A DNA stretch of 64,000 nt from Mycocentrospora acerina (lineage: Eukaryota > Ascomycota > Dothideomycetes > Pleosporales): assembly GCA_022701365.1 (NCBI GenBank), contig JAKUHH010000379.1, forward strand, positions 1 to 64,000, in the 5' to 3' direction. The notes under the pieces are model-generated. The model was not told where the DNA came from, did not search any database, and saw only the letters and a program-made list of their open reading frames with translations. How positions within the stretch are numbered: position 1 is the stretch's first letter; each line of letters begins with the position of its first letter. Of this stretch, positions 42,387 to 53,847 are shown in pieces. The translations under genes were made by a program, and so were the position numbers.

Positions 42387-44989
42387 GTTACAAGAAAGAC
42401 GAAAGTAGCAACAGTCGAGATAGGGAATCGAGATACCCATAAGATGCCCGAATATTGATACAAACTATTTAAGCACAAATGGAGCTTATAATACATGCCT
42501 ATTGCAGAGTTAGCGCACTGATTTGAATGGCTAGTTCCGAAACAAGCGCTTTTGGCATAGGATAAGACTGTGCAATATTAATTACTTTAAATCTGTCGGA
42601 CGAAAAGCAGCTGATAAAATCTGCCAGACGAAGAATTATTGACGAAATCGTTCTGACAAATATCGACGGAGAATATGAATATCATGGGTAAACAACAAGA
42701 TAACAAGAGCTTATTACAAGCTAAAACAAAAAAAATGTACCTTTGCCTATAAGTCAACAAGATTGAAGGAAATTCCGAGAGAACCTGTAAAAATCAACGT
42801 ATGTGATTGAAACGTAATTAACTTTGACCTGAATTGCAAGACTTGTCTAATCCAACAGAATTTTCTGAGTAAAACAGGCTATAGAATTCGCATCGCTTCC
42901 GATAATCAATGCGTAATTGTTTTGAATCTCTTTCCTTTTTGCAAAATTTGCGCGTTTCCTATTCTGAAACGGTCCCTGTGTCAGTTTGTAAGAGTGGCAA
43001 GCTCAAAACGTGTCCTTTCAAAGAAATTTGAAAACGTGAATTGAAGAGTAAGTATTCCTTTAAAGAAGCTTTTGTAAAAGAGATTAAATTTGATCAAAAT
43101 GGCCAATTGGCGGTCCCATATTGAAATATGGTTTAGTTAGCTTGAGATGGAGCTTGATTATGACGAAACACATTCCCTTATACAGAACTAACGCCATAGG
43201 GCAAGTTCGATGATGCCTAAGATCTAGAGCTGTGATTGGCTTTTGTTTTCTGAACATTCAATAATGTCGCAAGGTACTGTGCACGTCCTATGTCAAATCT
43301 ATGCATTGTTGTGCGTAGTCGTTAATGCTATTCGATTCTCGAATTTACTCTACTGAATATCGCGGCCGATTCATGTCTGAGTCTTCATCAGTTTTTATTT
43401 GCTCATTCAATATCAGAGGGTCACTTGGGTAGCTGGAATGATTTGTAATGTCTCTTGTATGTTGACGTCCGGGGTTCAACCTTCCAAAAACCACTCCCTA
43501 TATGGCTGAAGGTGGCGCACTGCTCATTCAAATATTGTCTGGTTCTGTCTGAACATGTTGTCGTCAATAGTTTACTTTGTCTTATTTGATCGGTTCACTT
43601 TGTGATTCAATCAGATTCCCAATCACAGAAACCGAAGAAGAAGAAAATCACTGTGAAAACCATGACCGATTTGAGGGATTCCAGGGAAAATTTAACTTAC
43701 TTTTAAAAAGTCCCTGAACGCCAACTATTGTGTAGCACAACACTCACACTTCACGATCATACTTCATGAGTTCCATTTGACTCAATTATGTAGAGCTATA
43801 AGAGAGCCATGACTAGGCACTCTCATTTGTATTTAAAAGTAGCTCTGTGAAATAGGCACAAAGCAGTGATCCAACAAGAGATCAGTTGAATCTTCCCATT
43901 CCAGCTCCTTTTCCATTCAACACCAAAATTTTCTTAAGACTTTCTTTCCCGATTGTAATCCTATAATTTCACTTAAAGTTTACGTCGTTCCACCGCCTAC
44001 TTAGTACTCCAATCTAGCGCGAGATTTGCCGAGTGTCTTCGAACACAAGGGTTGGTTTAAAACTCAATCTAAGCTTTCATAAGTATGGATTAGTTGTTAC
44101 TTTTCATCCAATCTTCTTGTGGATGGCCTCTTCTCAAACCAGACCAAGGTCGCATTCTTCCGCCAAATGATACACGTGTCAAGGCTTCATACCGGAAAAA
44201 ATCGAGGTGCCAAATTAATTGATGAAGTTTTCGCAGTATCAGGGCTTTAATATTATCTAAGATAGTTATTATGAACAATAGCAAAACTTGATTTCGACTA
44301 TGTCGAGATTGAATGTCCATTCTGCTTCTTTGAACACTAAAGATATTCATGGGGAGGACTCGATCAACCTCGATGCAGGCACCTTCCATTGAATATGAGT
44401 ATGCCCAAGAGAATTTGAGAAAGTGCCATTACCTGATCATGTTTTCTGGGTGAAGAATCAAGCGTAACCGGTTGCAAAAGCCACAATGCCATCAATTTGA
44501 CGTCAGATGTCGCAATTAAAAATAAATGATCATGTCTCCAAAAACATTACTGTCCGAATCAAATTTATGAATCTGTATTTGGAGATATGATAGAATCTCA
44601 TTATCACGTTGTCTTGCAGAAAGGTTCGGCGCGAGTGATGGATCGATTTTAAGTGTTGCACATATGTAGCAATAACTGAAAACATCAACACCTACTAACA
44701 ACGTAGGTCTAGTTCAAGTTGTAGACATGTAAGGGATTGTAAATTCTCACACTTTTTACTCAACTTCTTCCTACTAGCTGCGTCGTTAAGAAGTAGGCAA
44801 ATATGAACATAGAACGGAATTGTGGAGTTCGCAGTCCAATCAGCAACTCACGGACCAACACCGTAGAGACCTTAGACCTTGAAACTTTACTGTGCCACTG
44901 GAAGAAAGGCGCTTATCACGACATATATATCCATGAAGATGCAATTTTAAAATTGGCTTTATCCACTGATTTATAGTACACATACTCAG
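42387..44989. other. Gene-poor interval, 2.6 kb
   Basis: No gene or repeat recognised. A 99-codon frame at 44090-44389 (-) has no assignable domain. Some of it could be the eroded surroundings of the broken OYE gene. Confidence 0.5.
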
Positions 44990-44997
44990 TGACGTCA
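44990..44997 (+). promoter_or_regulatory. CRE-like palindrome (bZIP/ATF site) upstream of the DUF1254 gene
   Basis: Perfect TGACGTCA about 75 bases before the ATG at 45074, with a half-site TGACGT eight bases further on (45005-45010). In fungi such sites bind ATF/CREB-type stress bZIP factors. Position and duplication suggest function, but chance occurrence is not excluded. Confidence 0.4.
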
Positions 44998-45073
44998 TGC
45001 ATTGTGACGTATACATAGGGGATGTTATAATTGTCGTCGCTGCACAATACACACGTTGGTTTTAGCCATCAAG

Positions 45074-46810
45074 ATGTACAGTTCATTTTTCAGTGGCCTG
45101 TTGCTTGCGATTAGAGCAAATTATGCACTTGCCAGCGCTCAAGCATCTACTACCAACAGTCCGAGTATTACACCTACTGTGTCTTTTGTATCCACTGCCA
45201 CAGTCTCTTCAATCCCGAATGGTGCTGACAACATCACCATTGATGATAGACCCATTGGCGCACTCAATGCCACGGCTTGGAGCCTAATAGTACGTTTGCT
45301 TCCCTCTAGCAATGACGAATTTTTTGATATTCGACAAGTACTCGTATCCCCTCTACATATTTGGGAACTTCGCAGGCTCGGTATTGAGAAACGTCGCGGT
45401 CAATCAGATCTTTCATCGGAGATCGCTTGCCTCGATTTCCAACTCTGCAGTCAATAAGCCAAACGTTGACACAGTTCATTCTCGTGCCGTTCTTGATTTA
45501 TCCACGCACGATGTGGTTCTAACGATACCTGAAATAACTGATCGCTACGGGATGTATCTAATCTACCACCCGTAGGTATCATCTGGAAGACTCTCCGACT
45601 TCGAGCGTATTCATTAAGATATGGAAACAATATTGCAGAGATTGGAATTGTGAACAACTCCACAGCCGGAGACTACTTGGTCTGGCGTTCCGAAGATGTC
45701 GGTGGACAGCCTGGATACTTCAGCGCCAACTCAATTGTACAATCCACAATTCTAGATCTTGAGCATACCATCAAGTACGCCAGTATCATCAATCTGCCTA
45801 CCACATATGCCACAATCCTCATCCGCCAGCTTGTCCGTGAAAACACGACGGCCGATTTGAATATCATCCAGAAATATCAAAACGCATCTTCTCTCACCAA
45901 AATTTCGCGAGCATTGTCGTATGCTCCATCGCCTCCAGCCAATTCGTCACTCTCTAGTCTCGCACCAAATGGCTCACTACTTGAAATTGACTCCCCAGCA
46001 AAGTTACTTGACTTCGCGTCGCGCTTTATTCTTTATAATCAGAACAGGTTTCCGAGCGACAACGAGTATCTGGAATTCTGGGTCAGGCTGGTATTTACGG
46101 TGGTGCTTACTCTCCTCCACCAGGTATCAATCTAACTCTCGCATCACAAATCGCGAATACTTCTATTACTGCTGACATAAATAAACCCGAGCATATTCGC
46201 AAGCAAGGAAATAATTGGCAACGCTCGATTGAACATTATCAAGGTAATTATGGCAAGAACTACGCTGGCAGATCTTATGTCGCCGTCGCGGGCTACCAAC
46301 AACAACAAGTTGGTCAAACTCTGTATCCAGGGTACAAAAGTCTAGGCATCACGAGCCAATTTTCTCTCGCAGTTAAAACGTCCTTGTTGTTTACCTTCAG
46401 TGGCAAACCACCGGTACAACTACAGGACTATGGCTTCTGGTCACTGACTGTCTACGGCGCAGACCAATACTTGATTCCCAATCCAATTGACCGAGGTTCG
46501 GTTGGCGACAGGACTGTAGGTATTACGTACCAAGGAGGTACTGAGACGGTATATGGACCGATTGCAAATTCATCAAAAGATGGTCCGTTCCAAATTCTCC
46601 TTCAGCCTGCAAATATTAAGCCCCCCGCGAACTGGGCGAGCAATTGGTTGCCAATTGCTCAAATTTTTTCCATAATCAGTAAGGTTGTGCCTTTCCATTA
46701 AAAGTTTTAATGAATGACTTCACGAAGCGCGTTGGTACGTACTGCAACCGGCCTTGACAGATGGATCATATGTGTACCCAAGAGCAGAGACAATTTCGGC
46801 AATTGTGTAA
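45074..46810 (+). CDS. Secreted DUF1254/DUF1214 protein, with a single frameshift
   Basis: Exons 45074-45289, 45339-45571, 45619-46678 and 46728-46810, introns 47-49 nt, about 530 residues if read through one error. A signal peptide is followed by a Thr/Ser-rich stretch. The DUF1254 part shows WSLIYSYPLYIFGNF, NKPNVDTVHSRAVLDLSTHD and GMYLIYHPYGNNIAEIG. The DUF1214 part shows KTSLLFTFSGKPP, DYGFWSLTVYGAD and, from the last exon, TRWYVLQPALTDGSYVYP. Between EYLEF (to about 46075) and GQAGIYGGAYSPPPGIN (from 46081) the frame changes by one with no usable intron, so one base seems to be missing. It is either a young pseudogene or a sequencing error. The biochemical role is unknown; bacterial relatives are periplasmic. 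Confidence 0.85.
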
Positions 46811-48398
46811 GATCTATTGCAAAAACTCTTTCGTTGCCTATGTTCTGGATATGGGTAGACTGACTATGACATCCAATGATGAAAATCAAAATTGGATCGA
46901 TCAACGTCTTAGAGGTGCTGTAAACTGTTCGATTCAAGCTTCAGTCAGTACTCGAGCTAAGCTTTATAAACAGTAAACTCGCAACTTTAAATGCGATGCC
47001 TACTTATTACTATTTTTCGCGCGATACACATGCAACCCCAGAGTCAGAATCTCGATGAGATGGGAGTCTTGGCTCTAACTTATCCAGGATGCACATAATC
47101 TATGCAAGATAAACCTTTCGACTGAACTCAAACTTCTCTAGGTGCTACACTTCTAGTATGGATATGAGTGGGTTGTTCATCTTTAGTGAGTTTAACTCAC
47201 GAAATTTTGAGTCGCGAACAGCGTTGCTTCAAATTTCATAGCCACCGCCATCTCGCACTTTCGACCCTTTAATCTATCTTACGAAGGAATACTACATAAC
47301 CTTACTTGTCGTGATTCTTCAACTAACTTGCTAATACGTCTCACTAAGTCAGCAAGATTCATAGAGGACAGAATTTGGCATATTTTCTAGGCAAATCAGT
47401 CGACCATAGCCGGATTATTTTACATACTTGTATTAATGTGGTTGTCGCGTAGAGTATCTCAACCTACCAGCCTTATAGCTAGAGATCAATTGGTTTTTGG
47501 CTGTGACAGTAGTAATAAAGGATTTTATCGTGATTCTAAAAAAAGACACTCCAACATATTTTGCTACCTTCTTTGATCTACTAAACGATATCAGAGTCGC
47601 AGGAATAGGGCTTTTATAAATGCCCGAGCTTTCATAGGGTGCAACATACAGAGAGAGGAAATCATGTTTTGTCAAATGTTAATTCTATGGTCTGCTAATC
47701 CTAAATCTTTGTCACGTTAGCTCGACTTTGTCGTCTAAATGATAATTTGTCTTCACAATTACGCGCCGTGAGGTTTTGCGATAAATGGCCAAGGTAAGTA
47801 AATTGTAAAATTCCAGACTATGATCGTGAAAGCACGTCCTAATACACCCTAAGGCAAATTTTCCTAATTAAAAGATTAATTGGACGCTATTCGGGTCTAC
47901 TGGTAAAACTAAACACACGTTTGCATACCATAGCTACGCCTCCTACTTCTGCGGCTGATTGCTTATGAAAGAAAATTTATGTTAAAGTCTGACGAGATCG
48001 GGCAAAAAGAGTAAATTAAGAGAATCAACAGGCCAGGAGAACAAAAGTTATAGAGTAAATAAAGGCGAAATTTTTTCGTCCTATATTAGAAGGCGCAAAT
48101 GTCCTAAGTTACTTAAGAGTAATAAACATGGTCGGTTTCAAAAAAATAAAAATTACTCTAAACTTGCATGAATTGTGCATACATGATAGACTGAAATATT
48201 GACCCAATATCATCTTGTACCTTTTCCGCAATTGTGACGGAAAAGACGCGTGTTCGTGCTGCGGAATCATCGCGCGAAGTCGGAGCTACCCCACCTTTTA
48301 GTTTTTCCCAATCATATCACGACTGAGAACAATTGGAATTATAGTTCACGTGTATTACCTTGAGAAAGAACGTAATCATACCAACACAATTACTCGCC
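46811..48398. other. Intergenic, 1.6 kb
   Basis: No recognisable gene or repeat. Contains the terminator of the DUF1254 gene and the promoter of the iron-dependent dehydrogenase gene. Confidence 0.5.
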
Positions 48399-49840
48399 AT
48401 GGCACTACTAAGTGGACGCTCTGGTAGCGTTGACTCCTCAACTAAGGGAGTGTATCGAGCTTCAACAGCCAGGTTGATGATCTATGGAAGAGGTGAGCTT
48501 ATGCGCAAAAGGTGCTCGGTATCTCCGGATCTTAATATAGGCTAGGAACGAGCAACCATCTATCAGATGTGATCGCAGAGCTTGGTGGGACAAAAGCCTT
48601 CATAGTGACCGGGCGTTCTCTGCGTGAAAGAACCCCAGTCATCAAGAATATTGAGAACAATCTCGGATCCAAACATGGAGGCACTTACAGCAAAATTGGA
48701 CAACATGCGTAAGCATGTCAAGATCAACATTGATATGAGAACTGACACAGCATAGACCCGTGAAGGACATACGAGAAGCCACAGATTTGATGACGATATC
48801 AGGATGTGATGTTCTCGTATCGGTAGGAGGTGGGTCGCCTATCGACTCCGCCAAGGTCATTGCATACAACATCCACGCAACAACTGGGAAGTGGGTCCCA
48901 AGCATAGCTATTCCCACAACCTTGAGCGTGGCGGAGACAACAAGGAACGCAGGCTTCACCGATGAAGACGGGCACAAAATAAGTATTAGTAATACGGAGA
49001 TGGTTCCAAAAGGTGAATTTATCATACAATTGCAATACCCGATCTAATCTAATTCAGCTGTGGTATATGATGGTGATATTGCACTGTTCACCCCAATGAG
49101 CCTATGGACAAGTACAGGTGTCCGTACTAGAGCTCGAAATTTTTATTCCGCATCTGACAGGGTAATAGATTCGATCACTTGATCACGCTGTCGAGCTTAT
49201 GTATCATCCTCTCGCTTCAGAGGTTCCAACAAAGCGGATGTGTTTAGAGGCCATCAAGGATCTCTTTTCCTATCTTCCTATGTCAATGGCATATCCGGAC
49301 GACGCAGATATCCGTACCAAGCTCTTTCTCGCCTGCTATTCATCTCTCTTTCCTTTCTTATTCACAGGCGGTGTTGGGCTCAGCCGTAGTATCGGCCATG
49401 CCATTGGGGCAACGTACAGTATCCCGCATGGTGTAACAAGTTGCTTGAGTTTAGCGCCAGTGGTTCACTTAAAATCAACTAACCTTGAAGAGGCGAGGCA
49501 AATTGCCAGGATCGTTCCATATATTGGAAAGCAGAGCACTGGTAGCGACGAAGACGACGCTCATATTGTCGCAATCTCTATTGCTAAGCTTGTCGAGGAC
49601 CTTGGACTCAAAACAACTTTGACCGCTGTAAGTCTACGACCCTTGAGAAGAATTCAAACTGAGGTCCAGAAGTTCAACGTACCAAAGAATGATGCGGAAG
49701 AAGAGTCCATCGCATTTCGAGTCCTAAAGTCAAAAGATCATAAAGACTTTAACGACTGTGAGTTACCAACTGCTAGAACAAAATTTGATTTTAACTGACA
49801 ACAAAATGAAGTGAAGAAACTAATCCATGCTTTATTTTAA
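48399..49840 (+). CDS. Iron-containing alcohol dehydrogenase, maleylacetate reductase type
   Basis: Seven exons (48399-48492, 48546-48708, 48756-49012, 49058-49119, 49169-49627, 49670-49757, 49812-49840), 383 residues, all phases consistent. Conserved blocks: STARLMIYGRGTSNHLSDVI, GQHAPVKDIREATDL, the nucleotide motif VSVGGGSPIDSAKVIAYN, AIPTTLSVAE, STGIRSLDHAVELMYHPLAS, and the metal site SIGHAIGATYSIPHGV. Maleylacetate reductases reduce maleylacetate to 3-oxoadipate with NAD(P)H at the end of hydroxyquinol and resorcinol breakdown. Other class III dehydrogenase substrates remain possible. The intron after STG uses a GTCCGT donor. The last two introns (42 and 54 nt) are my least certain calls; without them the frame ends at 49798. 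The protein is cytosolic. No clustered pathway genes adjoin it. Confidence 0.88.
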
Positions 49841-51222
49841 GTACATTCATATTTCTATATAAAGAGAGATAATGTATCAACCTCATACTAATTTTATTCG
49901 TATCGTCAGCAGTTTGCTCAAGGTCAACAAAATGACTTGAGCTATCCATATTACTTTTGTTGCTATTATATTGAATAAATCATGTTTCACATCTCTTTAA
50001 ACAGCCTCTTACTTGACATCTCATATTGCCCGTTGAAACGAGAAAGATGCAGCTTTTACATTTCGTTTTTCTTAACATAGCCCTAGCAGTTGGCAATCAC
50101 CTAATTTTTCTGTAGCATACTGCAAAATTAAAACACTAAAACGTCGAGTCGTGAAGATGGGAGCTTTTCTCGGTACTCACTAAATGATAGATCCGTAGGT
50201 AAATAACAACAAAGTTTGGAATCTAATGAAATGAAAAAAGGAGAGGATAGTATTGGACTAGAAGAGTGGAGAACTGATGATTGTATTATTGCGTGCATAC
50301 TGCCTACATGATAATGTGGAGGAAAGTACGTGCTGAGTCATCGGCTAGTGTCGCAACCAATCAGCGTGTGGCGCCTTCATGGCGACCACCGCAAACAGAA
50401 TCATCAACTAGAGCGGGGCGAGAATCGCAAGCCATAGAAGACCGGCGACCCATGGACGTGCCATGAATTCTGCCCTTTTGAATTGGGTTATTGCTCAATG
50501 TAGTGATGCCAGGGGAAGTGTGGAGATTAATTACGATTGTAGATTTTGTCGATCGGGTTTGATTCAGAAAGATGGAATGATAAGTTTGATCGTTTTACAT
50601 TGTTCAGACGCTCAGCTGTTTATTTCTGTATCATTTGAAAGTGTGCAGATAGTATTAGAGAAAGTACCGAGAAAGATAGATGAAAGAAGATGAAAGAACT
50701 GGTTGAACCGATAAGCGAAGCACAAGACCGACGCCTTTCCCCAGGTAGTAAAGATGGCTTGATCATTATACAAGATATAATACACAAGAGCGTGTTTTGT
50801 CATCATTCCGTACTACAGGCATTAATTTAGGGTTGTCCGAGATGCGAATTAATCCATCATCCTATCATTTCGCTGTCAGTTGTACGATAAACGAGAAAAG
50901 TGCTTGGTGAAAAACCTTGTCAGTCTCGGCCCGATCCAAATTCGTACCAGCGATCTTTCCCGACATTTACCCGCTTCACCACGTTAATTTAATTGGGGTT
51001 TCCCCGCATTACTCCACGATCGACAACTTTGAGAATGTCATGTTCTTCGGCCAAGCGTCATCTCGGCTTTCGTTTGACCGAGCAGGTCAAATATACGTAG
51101 TACGGCAGTTGGAAGTGGTTGTTAAAGTTTTAAGTGTTTACTCACTGCAATTTATATAAGAGATCGCGACTTTCGAAAAAATCGCTTTAAATATTCAAAA
51201 AAGACATCGTTGCTATTCGAAG
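49841..51222. other. Intergenic, 1.4 kb, with an R3 repeat
   Basis: Contains repeat copy c (50341-50410). The open frames 50463-50693 and 50917-51159 (+) show no domain. Nothing else recognised. Confidence 0.5.
50341..50410 (+). repeat. Dispersed repeat R3, copy c
   Basis: AGTGTCGCAACCAATCAGC, then GTGTGGCGCCTTCATGGC, then GACCACCGC. Matches the inverted copy at 29440-29502 nearly throughout and copy a at 17569-17612 in its first 40 bases. Confidence 0.75.
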
Positions 51223-53366
51223 ATGAGATCTTTATTATCAATCTCTATTCTTTCGCTCATCGTTCCCTCCATTGCGATTCCATATAACGAGTATATTCTC
51301 TCCCCGAGAAGTAGGACAGTGTACCCAGTTTCAGTTCATAGCAGCAATGGCTCAGTCAGCAGTCCAGAGAGCTTAACGACCTCATCTGGCACATCCGTTT
51401 TCGAGGGTAACTCGGCAACTGCCTATGACTTTGGTATCAACATAGCGGGTGTAGTGACTTTGACAGTTGGGGCAGTATCTGGGGACGATCAACAAATTGG
51501 AGTAACTTTCTCAGAAAGCAGTCTCTGGGTCAGCAACGCGAGTTCTGATGCCACTGCGGATGCAGGCAAAGATGAAATACTTTGGTTTAAGCTTAATGGG
51601 TCAGGACGATATACAGCGCCGAGAGATAAAGAGCGTGGTGGTTTCAGATACATGACGCTTATTCACAACACAACTGGGAGCGTTGAGATCAAATCAGCAG
51701 AGATACACTATACACCTATGCCACACTGGGAAGAGGACAGGCTAGGCAATTACACAGGATACTTTCATTGTGATGGTATGTTCCTTAGTCTAACTCTCTT
51801 ACTTAAAAGATGCCTCAGGCTGATGTAGCTACAGATGAATTATTGAACCGCATATGGTACGCTGGCGCTTACACCAACGAGATGTGCACCATAGATCCTC
51901 ACCATGGCAATTCTCTAATACATCTTGGCGAAATCGGGTCTGCCGTCTCGGATGCTGTGAATGTTACTTGGTATTACAACTACACAATTGCGAATGGTAC
52001 ATCTGCGTTAGTTGATGGTGCAAAGCGTGACAGACTTGTCTGGGCAGGAGATATGGCTATTGCGGTTCCAGCAGTCGTTGTATCAACGAATGACGTGATC
52101 TCGATTGAGAACTCACTGAATTCGTTGTTCGATATACAGAATATGACGACGGGCAGGTTACCATATGCAGGACGTCCATTTTTTGATGTATTGAGCTTCA
52201 CTTATCACTTGTATACGCTGATTGGAGTTGCAGATCACTATCTCTATACTGTAAGTTCTGTTATTCTGGCTGTAGACCTTACATCTAGATTGTAGCTTTA
52301 CTAATACTTAGTCCAGGGCGACATCGACTATCTCCGATCTCTTTGGGAGCAGTGGAAATTTGCCATCAACTTTTCTATCGGCTTCATCGATTCCTCTGGC
52401 CTAGCAAACGTCACTTCACCTGCTGATTGGCTCCGATTCGGCATGGGCGGCCACAACATCGAAGCCAATGCCATCCTATACAATACGCTCAATCAAGGCA
52501 TATCCCTCGCCACTGCACTCAACGACACAGCCTCGATTTCAAACTGGACCAGTATTGCTCACACTATCAAGGCCGCCGCAAATGCACTACTCTGGAACGA
52601 AGAACTAGGAATGTACACAGACAATGAAACCACTACTCTTGCCCCGCAGGACGGCAACTCTTGGGCCGTAGTAGCAAATCTTACACAAAACATATCTCAA
52701 GTTGTATCTATTTCCTCGCAGCTGACATCTCGATGGACACCGTACGGTGCACCTGCTCCCGAAGCTGCAGACGCAATTTCCCCATTCATATCCGGCTTCG
52801 AGCTGCAGGCTCACTTTCTCGCATCCAATACTTCCGCCGCACTATCTCTCATACGTCTCCAGTGGGGTTTCATGCTCGATGACCCACGAATGACAAACAG
52901 CACATTTATTGAGGGATACAGCACCACAGGTGAACTGCACTACGCGCCATACCTGAATGATGCGCGAATCAGTCATGCGCACGGTTGGGCTACAGGGCCA
53001 ACATCATCACTCACATTTTATGTCGCTGGTCTTCAGCTGTTGAGCGCGGGAGGTGCGATATGGCGTGTTGCTCCCGAGTTGGGTGATTTGAAGCATGTCG
53101 ATGCAGGATTCAGTACGAGCGTTGGCTTTTTTAGTGCAAAGACAAGCATCGATGATGAGGGATTGGACCTCGAATTCGAAACTCCACAAGGAACAGTGGG
53201 TGAGGTTAGGGTGCCGAAGCTTGGTTGCGTAGGGCATGTTGAGATGCATGAAGAGAGCAAAAAGTGTGCAAGTATTGTCAAGAAGGTTGTAAATCCGAGC
53301 GCAGATATTACTGTTGCAGGAGTTGAAGGTGGTAAATGGAAGGTCAAGTATAAATGTACGAAGTAG
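51223..53366 (+). CDS. Secreted alpha-L-rhamnosidase-like glycoside hydrolase (GH78-type)
   Basis: Three exons (51223-51775, 51829-52250, 52317-53366; introns 53 and 66 nt) give 674 residues with a signal peptide of about 18 residues. The N-terminal beta-sandwich (to about residue 180) ends in YFHCD. The splice then joins ATDELLNRIWYAGAYTNEMC, the entrance to the six-hairpin (alpha/alpha)6 barrel. Inside the barrel are DGAKRDRLVWAGDMAIAVP, the family's 'DG.kRDR..W.GD' acid-rich catalytic region, then SPADWLRFGMGGHNIEANA, and late HAHGWATGPTSSLTFYVAGL. The C-terminal beta domain completes the GH78 architecture. It should release L-rhamnose from pectin side chains or plant glycosides outside the cell. 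Together with the GH43 gene it shows plant cell-wall use. The gene is intact. Confidence 0.93.
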
Positions 53367-53847
53367 GACATATTTCTGTTGTCATAAGAGAGCAGTTTAA
53401 TTATCAATTTTATACGTAGTCCTGAATCAAATTCTTTTCAACCAATCACGTCAAGTAAGCACTTCTTAAGAATATGGGTTGTTTCTTGTCATGTAGATTG
53501 AAATGATATAAAACCCCATATTTATACGAGACGTATGTGCCCTGTATCAGCATCATCTTGCTTCTTATATTGATTGCCCAGCTTGTCAATCATGTATTAG
53601 TGCTTTTTCGAATAAGAAACCCGAGATCTAATACTTCAAGACAAAGAGACATCTACACCCCGGATTTGCTACGGATGAAGGTGGTAATGTCAGCTCAACT
53701 ATGAGTGCTTATTATCTTCGAGAATCAGGTTTCTCCGATAGCAGGCAATTGAGGAAACGAGTATGTTTCAAAGTGAAATAATATGGACATTAGTCGTATT
53801 GTACATTATGTAAAAGAACCTAATTTTTCGTACATGTAACTCAGCAC
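53367..53847. other. Intergenic, 0.48 kb
   Basis: Lies between the converging 3' ends of the rhamnosidase-like and fungalysin genes; no other feature seen. The sequence to the right is clearly richer in G+C. Confidence 0.5.

Noticed and set aside
44090..44389. 99-codon minus-strand frame
   Set aside because: Looked briefly like a degraded enzyme end, but no motif could be confirmed.
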